DNA of 64,000 nucleotides, taken from assembly GCA_028752905.1 (NCBI GenBank), contig JAQNBH010000015.1, forward strand, positions 11,169,622-11,233,621, written 5' to 3'. The first letter of the stretch is position 1; each line of letters opens with the position of its first letter. This document shows, one piece after another, positions 9,820-22,124 of this stretch. A model generated the notes under the pieces. It saw only the letters and a list, made by a program, of their open reading frames with translations. It was not told where the DNA came from and ran no database searches. Origin of the DNA: Cladorhizidae sp. MBARI D1340-BT2 (taxonomy: Eukaryota > Porifera > Demospongiae > Poecilosclerida > Cladorhizidae). The position numbers were made by a program, and so were the translations under genes.

Positions 9820-9975
9820 CTAGGGTGAGACTGTCTGAACCACAGTCTGTCAGCTTGTCCAGGAGTGACTGATGAGTCGAGTCAAATGCCTTTGTTAAGA
9901 TGGTGCATAACTTCTGACCATATTCCAACACCTTAAGGGGGTGCTTTAGGTCAAACCACAAAAAACATGCCACAA
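9820..9975 (-). pseudogene. LINE reverse transcriptase remnant, upstream part
   Basis: The minus strand reads TKAFDSTHQSLLDKLTDCGS, the block A-type motif (DFSKAFDSVDH in relatives) of LINE reverse transcriptases. It joins in order and strand with the remnant at 3,408-4,308 once the LTR element is ignored. Confidence 0.75.
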
Positions 9976-10720
9976 AGTAAAAACCATCATAACTTTTAGG
10001 TTTCTAGGCCTACAAATATAATTTTTGTGTCAAAAGATAGCTCTTTCTATGTGCTTTCAAGTGATATGTATAATGATATATTTACAGGTGTTTTTCTATC
10101 TAGATACCTGCAGCCATCAGGCCTCCTCAAAATTACCAGTCACAGCTTCCCATCTTGGATTTAGATAATTTGTTATCAAGGATCAGATTTTTTTTTTTAA
10201 TATTCCCACTGTTTGCTGGGTTCATATATATGCCACGCCCACTAAGCAACATAACTTTTTATTATTATGAATTCAAAAAAAATTGATCGTTGAACACAAA
10301 GAGCAAAGAAAGAGCTTCAAAATGATATACAAGGTTTGGGCAAAAAAAATTGTTTTACCTAGTTATGCTGTGAATGGCGATTGGAAACCAGAATTTGACA
10401 AAAATCTGTTACAGCCGTCCAAAGGGGGACCGAGGGTATTTTTTACATTTTATTTTATTACTTGTGGTTACAACTTTAGAGCTCCGTAGATTCTGCAAAC
10501 TTCGTGGTATGGACTTGATATATAGCTCGAAAGATGGTCTCTCTGTGTGCTCTCTTTTGATACTAAAATATGTTTCATAGGTATAACTATAGGCAAGTTA
10601 CTAGACCAAAAGTAGAGGGACCTCAAAAACCTGCATCCCCAAAACCTCACCCAGAATAACCTAAGTGCAAAAAAATTGAATTTGGTACTAGTACCTTTTT
10701 GATTAGGCGTTAAAATTTTA
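9976..10720. other. Unassigned AT-rich intergenic DNA
   Basis: Short chance ORFs only. Nothing is recognised in either strand. Confidence 0.4.
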
Positions 10721-10721
10721 G

Positions 10722-10806
10722 TACGTGATCAAGCGCGCGCGCGGGTGGAAAATTGAAGGCGTTGATTTTCAACGCCCTCAATTTTGCACCCGCGCGCTTG
10801 ACCACG
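10722..10806. repeat. GC-rich foldback (hairpin) element
   Basis: GATCAAGCGCGCGCG with GGTGGAAAATTGAAGGCGTTGA is mirrored by AACGCCCTCAATTTTGCACC and CGCGCGCTTGACCACG, giving a stem of about 38 bp with few mismatches and a very short loop. It may be a small MITE or cruciform-forming sequence. No target duplication was identified. Confidence 0.6.
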
Positions 10807-10817
10807 TCATAAATTGC

Positions 10818-10903
10818 CCACACTCACCCACCTCCTCCATCACTGCATCACTTACTCCCTCCACACCTTTCCTTTTCCCAACAGCAATGTCACCTTCCAA
10901 TCC
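10818..10903 (-). mobile_element. Short LINE fragment at the outer edge of the palindrome
   Basis: About 86 bp that closely match 32,712-32,800 (the C-terminal coding part of the minus-strand LINE copy), including CACCTCCTCCATCACTGCAT. It abuts the start of the 43-bp array, so it sits exactly at the palindrome boundary. Confidence 0.7.
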
Positions 10904-10904
10904 T

Positions 10905-11345
10905 TGATGATATGGCAACTATAGCACGTGCATTGTGTGGGGAATAGTTTATGGCAACTATAGCACGTGCATTGTAGAGGGAATAGTTGATGATATGGCA
11001 ACTATAGCACGTGCATTGTGAGGGAATAGTTGATGATATGACAACTATAGCACGTGCATTGTGTGGGAATAGTTTATGGCAACTATAGCACGTGCATTGT
11101 GAGGGAATAGTTGATGATATGGCAACTATAGCACGTGCATTGTGTCGGAATAGTTGATGATATGGCAACTATAGCACGTGCATTGTGAGGGAATAGTTGA
11201 TGATATGGCAACTATAGCACGTGCATTGTGTGGGAATAGTTGATGATATGGCACATGCATTGTGAGGGAATAGTTGATGATATGGCAACTATAGCACGTA
11301 CATTGTGTGGGAATAGTCGATGATATGGCAACTATTGCATGGCAT
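10905..11345. repeat. 43-bp minisatellite, left copy
   Basis: About 11 units of a 43-bp sequence containing the perfect palindrome GCACGTGC (an E-box-like CACGTG) and GGGAATAGTTGATGATATGG. Some units are shortened. The mirrored array at 60,340-61,219 is about twice as long. ORFs called through it are artefacts of the periodic sequence. Confidence 0.9.
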
Positions 11346-11507
11346 TGTGCAATTAGAAGCATGTAAGCTGGTTATTCTAATTCAATTGATTAATACCATA
11401 TTGCATATAGTGTTGGTAAGTTTATCTCTCAACGTGGCTATATATATATATATTGATTACATTCTGTGAATAGTTTCTGGACCAAGTGTTGCTGTTTCAC
11501 TATACCT

Positions 11508-14500
11508 GGCACCAGATACTGACTGACTCACTCACTACACCAGGCACAAGATACTGACCAATGACTGACCACTGACTCACTCACTATACCTGGCACCAGA
11601 TAATGACCAACGCTATACCTGGCACCAGATACTGACCAATGACTCACTCACTATACCTGGCACCAGATACTGACGAATGACACTCACTATACCTGGCACC
11701 AGATACTGACCAATGACTCACTCACTATACCTGGCACCAGATACTGACCAATGACTCACTCACTATACCTGGCACCAGATACTGACCAATGACCCACTCA
11801 CTATACCTGGCACCAGATACTGACCACTGACTCACTCACTATACCTGGCGCCAGATACTGACCAATGACTCACTCACTATACCTGGCACCAGATACTGAC
11901 CAATGACTCACTCACTATACCTGGCACCAGATACTGACCAATGACTCACTCACTATACCTGGCACCAGATACTGACCACTGACTCACTCACTATACCTGG
12001 CACCAGATACTGACCAATGACTCACTATACCTGGCACCAGATACTGACCAATGACTCACTCACTATACCTGCACCAGATACTGACCAATGACTCACTCAC
12101 TATACCTGGCACCAGATACTGACCACTGACTCACTCAATATACCTGGCACCAGATACTGACCAACGCTATACCTGGCACCAGATACTGACCAATGACTCA
12201 CTCACTATACCTCGCACCAGATACTGACCAATAACTCACTCACTATACCTGGCACCAGATACTGACCACTGACCAACTCACTATACCTGGCACCAGATAC
12301 TGACCACTGACTCACTCACTATACTGGCACCAGATACTGACCACTGACTCACTCACTATACCTGGCACCAGATACTGACCACTGACTCACTCACTACACC
12401 AGGCACAAGATACTGACCAATGACTGACCACTGACTCACTCACTATACCTGGCACCAGATAATGACCAACGCTATACCTGGCACCAGATACTGACCAATG
12501 ACTCACTCACTATACCTGGCACCAGATACTGACGAATGACACTCACTATACCTGGCACCAGATACTGACCAATGACTCACTCACTATACCTGGCACCAGA
12601 TACTGACCAATGACTCACTCACTATACCTGGCACCAGATACTGACCAATGACCCACTCACTATACCTGGCACCAGATACTGACCAATGACTCACTCACTA
12701 TACCTGCACCAGATACTGACCACTGACTCACTCACTATACCTGGCACCAGATACTGACCACTGACTCACTCAATATACCTGGCACCAGATACTGACCAAC
12801 GCTATACCTGGCACCAGATACTGACCAATGACTCACTCACTATACCTCGCACCAGATACTGACCAATAACTCACTCACTATACCTGGCACCAGATACTGA
12901 CCACTGACCAACTCACTATACCTGGCACCAGATACTGACCACTGACTCACTCACTATACTGGCACCAGATACTGACCACTGACTCACTCACTATACCTGG
13001 CACCAGATACTGACCACTGACTCACTCACTACACCAGGCACAAGATACTGACCAATGACTGACCACTGACTCACTCACTATACCTGGCACCAGATAATGA
13101 CCAACGCTATACCTGGCACCAGATACTGACCAATGACTCACTCACTATACCTGGCACCAGATACTGACGAATGACACTCACTATACCTGGCACCAGATAC
13201 TGACCAATGACTCACTCACTATACCTGGCACCAGATACTGACCAATGACTCACTCACTATACCTGGCACCAGATACTGACCAATGACCCACTCACTATAC
13301 CTGGCACCAGATACTGACCACTGACTCACTCACTATACCTGCACCAGATACTGACCAATGACTCACTCACTATACCTGGCACCAGATACTGACCACTGAC
13401 TCACTCAATATACCTGGCACCAGATACTGACCAACGCTATACCTGGCACCAGATACTGACCAATGACTCACTCACTATACCTCGCACCAGATACTGACCA
13501 ATAACTCACTCACTATACCTGGCACCAGATACTGACCACTGACCAACTCACTATACCTGGCACCAGATACTGACCACTGACTCACTCACTATACTGGCAC
13601 CAGATACTGACCACTGACTCACTCACTATACCTGGCACCAGATACTGACCACTGACTCACTCGCTATACCTGGCACCAGATACTGACCAATGACTCGCTC
13701 ACTATACCTGGCACCAGATACTGACCGATGACACTCACTATACCTGGCACCAGATACTGACCAATGACTCACTCACTATACCTGGCACCAGATACTGACC
13801 AATGACTCACTCACTATACCTGGCACCAGATACTGACCAATGACCAATGACTCACTCACTATACCTGGCACCAGATACTGACCACTGACTCACTCACTAT
13901 ACCTGGCACCAGATACTGACCACTGACTCACTCGGCACCAGATACTGACCAATGACTGACCACTGACTCACTCACTATACCTGGCACCAGATAATGACCA
14001 ACGCTATACCTGGCACCAGATACTGACCAATGACTCACTCACTATACCTGGCACCAGATACTGACCAATGATCACTCACTATACCTGGCACCAGATACTG
14101 ACCAATGACTCACTCACTATACCTGGCACCAGATACTTACCACTGACCAACTCACTATACCTGGCACTAGATACTGACCACTGACTCACTCACTATACCT
14201 GGCACCAGATACTGACCACTGACTCACTCACTATACCTGGCACCAGATACTGACCACTGACTCACTCACTATACCTGGCACCAGATACTGACCACTGACT
14301 CACTCACTATACCTGGCACCAGATACTGACCAATGACTCACTCACTATACCTGGCACCAGATACTGACCACTGACTCACTCACTATACCTGGCACCAGAT
14401 ACTGACCACTGACTCACTCACTATACCTGGCACCAGATACTGACCACTGACCCACTCACTATACCTGGCACCAGATAATGACCAACGCTATACCTGGCAC

Positions 14501-17500
14501 CAGATACTGACCAATGACACTCACTATACCTGGCACCAGATACTGACCAATGACTCACTCACTATACCTGGCACCAGATACTGACCAATGACTCACTCAC
14601 TATACCTGGCACCAGATACTGACCAATGACTCACTCACTATACCTGGCACCAGATACTGACCACTGACTCACTCACTATACCTGGCACCAGATACTGACC
14701 AATGACTCACTCACTATACCTGGCACCAGATACTGACCAATGACTCACTCACTATACCTGGCACCAGATACTGACCACTGACTCACTCACTATACCTGGC
14801 ACCAGATACTGACCAATGACTCACTCACTATACCTGGCACCAGATACTGACCAATGACTCACTCACTATACCTGGCACCAGATACTGACCACTGACTCAC
14901 TCACTATACCTGGCACCAGATACTGACCAATGACTCACTCACTATACCTGGCACCAGATACTGACCAATGACTCACTCACTATACCTGGCACCAGATACT
15001 GACCACTGACTCACTCACTCACTCGGCACAAGATACTGACCAATGACTGACCACTGACTCACTCACTATACCTGGCACCAGATACTGACCAATGACTCAC
15101 TCACTATACCTGGCACCAGATACTGACCAATGACTCACTCACTATACCTGGCACCAGATACTGACCACTGACTCACTGGCACCAGATACTGACCAATGAC
15201 TCACTCACTATACCTGGCACCAGATACTGACCAATGACTCACTCACTATACCTGGCACCAGATACTGACCAATGACTCACTCACTATACCTGGCACCAGA
15301 TACTGACCAATGACTCACTCACTATACCTGGTACCAGATACTGACCACTGACTCACTCACTATACCTGGCACCAGATACTGACCATTGACTCACTCACTA
15401 CACCTGGCACCAGATACTGACCACTGACTCACTCACTATACCTGGCACCAGATACTGACCAATGACTCACTCACTATACCTGGCACCAGATACTGGCCAA
15501 TGACTCACTCACTATACCTGGCACCAGATACTGACCACTGACTCACTCACTATACCTGGCACCAGATACTGACCAATGACTCACTCACTATACCTGGCAC
15601 CAGATACTGACCAATGACTCACTCACTATACCTGGCACCAGATACTGACCAATGACTCACTCACTATACCTGGCACCAGATACTGACCACTGACTCACTC
15701 ACTATACCTGCACCAGATACTGACCAATGACTCACTCACTATACCTGGCACCAGATACTGACCACTGACTCACTCACTATACCTGGCACCAGATACTGAC
15801 CACTGACTCACTCACTATACCTGGCACCAGATACTGACCACTGACTCACTCACTATACCTGGCACCAGATACTGACCAATGACTCACTCACTATACCTGG
15901 CACCAGATACTGACCACTGACTCACTCACTATACCTGGCACCAGATACTGACCACTGACTCACTCACTACACCTGGCACAAGATACTGACCAATGACTGA
16001 CCACTGACTCACTCACTATACCTGGCACCAGATAATGACCACTGACTCACTCACTATACCTGGCACCAGATACTGACCACTGACTCACTCACTATACCTG
16101 GCACCAGATACTGACCACTGACCAACTCACTATACCTGGCACTAGATAATGACCACTGACTCACTCACTATACCTGGCACCAGATACTGACCAATGACTC
16201 ACTCACTATACCTGGCACCAGATACTGACCACTGACTCACTCACTATACCTGGCACCAGATACTGACCAATGACTCACTCACTATACCTGGCACCAGATA
16301 CTGACCAATGACTCACTCACTATACCTGGCACCAGATACTGACCAATGACTCACTCACTATACCTGGCACCAGATACTTACCACTGACCAACTCACTATA
16401 CCTGGCACCAGATACTGACCACTGACTCACTAACTATAACTGGCACCAGATACTGACCACTGACTCACTCACTATACCTGGCACCAGATACTGACCAATG
16501 ACTCACTCACTATACCTGGCACCAGATACTGACCACTGACTCACTCACTATACCTGGCACCAGATACTGACCAATGACTCACTCACTATACCTGGCACCA
16601 GATACTGACCAATGACTCACTCACTATACCTGGCACCAGATACTGACCAATGACTCACTCACTATACCTGGCACCAGATACTGACCACTGACTCACTCAC
16701 TATACCTGCACCAGATACTGACCAATGACTCACTCACTATACCTGGCACCAGATACTGACCACTGACTCACTCACTATACCTGCACCAGATACTGACCAA
16801 TGACTCACTCACTATACCTGGCACCAGATACTGACCAATGACTCACTCACTATACCTGGCACCAGATACTGACCACTGACTCACTCACTATACCTGGCAC
16901 CAGATACTGACCAATGACTCACTCACTATACCTGGCACCAGATACTGACCAATGACTCACTCACTATACCTGGCACCAGATACTGACCACTGACTCACTC
17001 ACTATACCTGGCACCAGATACTGACCAATGACTCACTCACTATACCTGGCACCAGATACTGACCAATGACTCACTCACTATACCTGGCACCAGATACTGA
17101 CCACTGACTCACTCACTATACCTGGCACCAGATACTGACCAATGACTCACTCACTATACCTGGCACCAGATACTGACCAATGACTCGCTCACTATACCTG
17201 GCACCAGATACTGACCAATGACTCACTCACTATACCTGGCACCAGATACTGACCACTGACTCACTCACTATACCTGGCACCAGATACTGACCAATGACTC
17301 ACTCACTATACCTGGCACCAGATACTGACCACTGACTCACTCACTATACCTGGCACCAGATACTGACCACTGACTCACTCACTATACCTGGCACCAGATA
17401 CTGACCACTGACTCACTCACTATACCTGGCACCAGATACTGACCAATGACTCACTCACTATACCTGGCACCAGATACTGACCAATGACTCACTCACTATA

Positions 17501-20500
17501 CCTGGCACCAGATAATGACCAATGACTCACTCACTATACCTGGCACCAGATACTGACCACTGACTCACTCACTATACCTGGCACCAGATACTGACCAATG
17601 ACCCACTCACCATACCTGGCACCAGATACTGACCACTGATGACTCACTATACCTGGCACCAGATACTGACCAATGACTCACTCACTATACCTGGCATCAG
17701 ATACTGACCAATGACTCATTCACTATACCTGGCACCAGATACTGACCACTGACTCACTCAATATACTTGGCACCAGATACTGACCAATGACTCACTCACT
17801 ATACCAGGCACCAGATACTGACCAATGACTCACTCACTATATATACCTGGCACCAGATACTGACCAATGACTCACTCACTATACCTGGCACCAGATACTG
17901 ACCACTGACTCACTCACTATACCTGGCACCAGATACTGACCAATGACTCACTCACTATACTTGGCACCAGATACTGACCAATGACTCACTCACTATACCT
18001 GGCCCAGATATACTGACCAATGACACTCACTATACCTGGCACCAGATATACTGACCACTGACTCACTCACTATACCTGGCACCAGATACTGCCCAATGAC
18101 TCACTCACTATACCTGGCACCAGATACTGACCACTGACTCACTCACTATACCTGGCACCAGATACTGACCACTGATGACTCACTATACCTGGCACCAGAT
18201 ACTGACCACTGACTCGCTCGCACCAGATACTGACCAATGACTCACTCACTATACCTGGCACCAGATACTGACCACTGACTCACTCACTATACCTGGCACC
18301 AGATACTGACCAATGACTCACTCACTATACCCGGCACCAGATACTGACCACTGACTCACTCACTATACCTGGCACCAGATACTGACCACTGACTCACTCA
18401 CTATACCTGGCACCAGATACTGACCACTGACTCACTCACTATACCTGGCACCAGATACTGACCAATGACTCACTCACTATACCTGGCACCAGATACTGAC
18501 CAATGACTCACTCACTATACCTGGCACCAGATACTGACCACTGACTCACTCACTATACCTGGCACCAGATACTGACCACTGACTCACTCACTATACCTGG
18601 CACCAGATACTGACCAATGACTCACTCACTATACCTGGCACCAGATACTGACCACTGACTCGCTCACTATACCTGGCACCAGATACTGACCACTTACTCG
18701 CTCGCACCAGATACTGACCACTGACTGACTCACTATACCTGGCACCAGATACTGACCACTGACTCCCTCGCACCAGATACTGACCACTGACTCACTCACT
18801 ATACCTGGCACCAGATACTGACCACTGACTCACTCACTATACCTGGCACCAGATACTGACCAATGACTCACTCACTATACTTGGCACCAGATACTGACCA
18901 ATCACTCACTCACTATACCTGGCACCAGATACTGACCAATGACTCACTCACTATACCTGGCACCAGATACTGACCACTGACTCACTCACTATACCTGGCA
19001 CCAGATACTGACCACTGACTCACTCACTATACCTGGCACCAGATACTGACCACTGACTCACTCACTATACCTGGCACCAGATACTGACCAATGACTCACT
19101 CACTATACCTGGCACCAGATACTGACCACTGACTCACTCACTATACCTGGCACCAGATACTGACCACTGACTCACTCACTATACCTGGCACCAGATACTG
19201 ACCACTGACTCACTCACTATACCTGGCACCAGATACTGACCAATGACTCACTCACTATACCTGGCACCAGATACTGACCACTGACTCACTCACTATACCT
19301 GGCACCAGATACTGACCAATGACTCACTCACTATACCTGGCACCAGATACTGACCAATGACTCACTCACTATACTGGCACCAGATACTGACCAATGACTC
19401 ACTCACTATACCTGGCACCAGATACTGACCACTGACTCACTCACTATACTTGGCACCAGATACTGACCAATCACTCACTCACTATACCTGGCACCAGATA
19501 CTGACCAATGACTCACTCACTATACCTGGCACCAGATACTGACCACTGACTCACTCACTATACCTGGCACCAGATACTGACCAATGAGACTCACTCACTA
19601 TACCTGGCACCAGATACTGACCAATGACTCACTCACTATACCTGGCACCAGATACTGACCACTGACCCACTCACTATACCTGGCACCAGATACTGACCAC
19701 TGACTCACTCACTATACCTGGCACCAGATACTGACCAATGACTCACTCACTATACCTGGCACCAGATACTGACCAATGACTCACTCACTATACCTGGCAC
19801 CAGATACTGACCACTGACTCACTCACTATACCTGGCACCAGATACTGACCACTGACTCACTCACTATACCTGGCACCAGATACTGACCAATGACTCACTC
19901 ACTATACCTGGCACCAGATACTGACCACTGACTCACTCACTATACCTGGCACCAGATACTGACCACTGACTCACTCACTATACCTGGCACCAGATACTGA
20001 CCACTGACTCACTCACTATACCTGGCACCAGATACTGACCACTGACTCACTCACTATACCTGGCACCAGATACTGACCAATGACTCACTCACTATACCTG
20101 GCACCAGATACTGACCACTGACTCACTCACTATACCTGGCACCAGATACTGACCAATGACTCACTCACTATACCTGGCACCAGATACTGACCACTGACCC
20201 ACTCACTATACCTGGCACCAGATACTGACCAATGACTCACTCACTATACCTGGCACCAGATACTGACCTGACTCACTCACTATACCTGGCACCAGATACT
20301 GACCACTGACTCACTCACTATACCTGGCACCAGATACTGACCACTGACTCACTCACTATACCTGGCACCAGATACTGACCAATGACTCACTCACTATACC
20401 TGGCACCAGATACTGACCACTGACTCACTCACTATACCTGGCACCAGAAACTGACCAATGACTCACTCACTATACCTGGCACCAGATACTGACCAATGAC

Positions 20501-20855
20501 CCACTCACTATACCTGGCACCAGATATTGACCACTGACCCACTCACTATACCTGGCACCAGATACTGACCACTGACCCACTCACTATACCTGGCACCAGA
20601 TACTGACCAATGACTCACTCATGGCAATAGATACTGACCAATGACTCACTCACTATACCTGGCACCAGATACTGACCAATGACTCACTCACTATACCTGG
20701 CACCAGATACTGACCACTGACTCACTCACTATACCTGGCACCAGATACTGACCAATGACTCACTCACTATACCTGGCACCAGATACTGACCAATGACTCA
20801 CTCACTATACCTGGCACCAGATACTGACTGGCACCAGATACTGACCACTGACGGA
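11508..20855. repeat. 38-bp satellite, left array (about 245 units)
   Basis: The unit contains CTATACCTGGCACCAGATAC and TGACCAATGACTCACT. The main variants alternate between CCAATGA and CCACTGA. Near the left end a higher-order pattern repeats: the marker CTACACCAGGCACAAG occurs at 11,535, 12,394 and 13,029, with the same run of variants after each, giving higher-order units of about 859 and 635 bp. No gene is contained. Confidence 0.95.
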
Positions 20856-20869
20856 TGACTTGGTAATAA

Positions 20870-22124
20870 TAATAATAGTTATAATATAGTCATGACTTCT
20901 TTTGTGCATGGGTGTATTGAAAGGCAAGATTTTGGGTTGTTGCCAAGCATCAACTATTAACAATGACACTTAACTTCAACCAATGCAATCTTCCGTGTCC
21001 CACATACATGATCCCATCTAGTGATGCTCTAAAAAGTGTTAATCTGTACTTAGAAAGATAACATACATGTCCACTTCAGCATTGTCATGATGACACCCCC
21101 TATGGATTGCAGTCAAATTTGGATGACCAGCACAAAGCAAGGTTTTCTTCAGAGAAGGTGGGTATAATGCTCGGAACTTTACTATCCAAAATTACTTGCT
21201 GTAAAAAACTGCTGTCTTGCATTCATCCATAGCAGGTTACTTTTGTGACAAAGTAATCCGTCTTTGGCAGTGACATCCAAAGCTTGAACAAGATCAACTA
21301 GCTAAAATGAGTAAAACCTCTTGCAACTGCCTCTTGTAGCCAGAAACCCCAGGCTTAGAACTAGCAGCTTCCAGGTCATCTACAGAAAGTTGTGGTCCAT
21401 TGCATGAAACTTTCCTCCTGAAAATGTCTAACTCCTTTGCAAGGGACACTCTTCCCCCTAAAGATGGCCTTGACCAAACGCATCACACATACATAAAGCA
21501 TGTGTCTGGTGTAACCTCAACCATGCACACAAGTCTTTCACCTGCTGGACAAAAAAAAAAAAAAAAGAAACGGTTTCCTCCAAGGGGCCTTCCATGTCAA
21601 AAACAATGCAATACAGAAAGAGTCTTTCTCATTGTCAGTCTGCACTTGCACGAACACATACACCATGTACAGCTTGGGCTATCTTTATGTCACACAAATG
21701 TCCACACTGACACAGCGCACCAGTCCTATCATTCTTTATTCCCACTCGGTTATTTAAATAGTAAACAGATAGTCGATTTTTTTCTATGGGCCTCGAGGAA
21801 CTGGAATAGCACAATATCGTCTTAAACTCTTGAGCCGTAGTACTCTCTTCCATCTTCTTCACAAGCTCTGACTTAGTACCCTGTTGTGGAAGCTGATGCT
21901 TTCTACAATCTTTCCACCAGCCTGTTCACAGATATGTTTCACCGCTCCATAGCACGGCTTTGCGGTGACCTGTGATTGATCCCTTGACACGCGCCTATCT
22001 AATCGGCGCTTCAAAGTTTACAACCCGACAACTTTCAATAGTGAACGTGCCGGAGCTAAACGTTACCAGAGTTGAACCTGTTGTGGAATCTCTCTCTATT
22101 ACTACAGAAGAAGTAACCTTCAGA
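20870..22124. other. Region upstream of selenoprotein W with weak minus-strand coding traces
   Basis: Conserved in the other arm at about 55,268-56,555. A minus-strand ORF (21,635-21,862) reads MKKMEESTTAQEFKTILCYS and could be an exon of a divergent gene sharing a promoter of about 270 bp with selenoprotein W. The mirrored copy carries small insertions that break the frame, and the family is not recognised. It may equally be a retro-pseudogene or non-coding. Confidence 0.35.

Noticed and set aside
18591..18811. ORFs reading SGQYLVPGIVSESVV repeats
   Set aside because: Translation of the 38-bp satellite; no start context and no conservation of frame across the array.
11508..20855. CRISPR array
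   Set aside because: Units are contiguous near-identical 38-mers without unique spacers, in an animal genome.
21635..21862. Conserved divergent protein-coding gene upstream of selenoprotein W
   Set aside because: The mirrored copy at 55,540-55,740 has frame-breaking insertions, and the family is not recognisable. Kept only as a low-confidence note.
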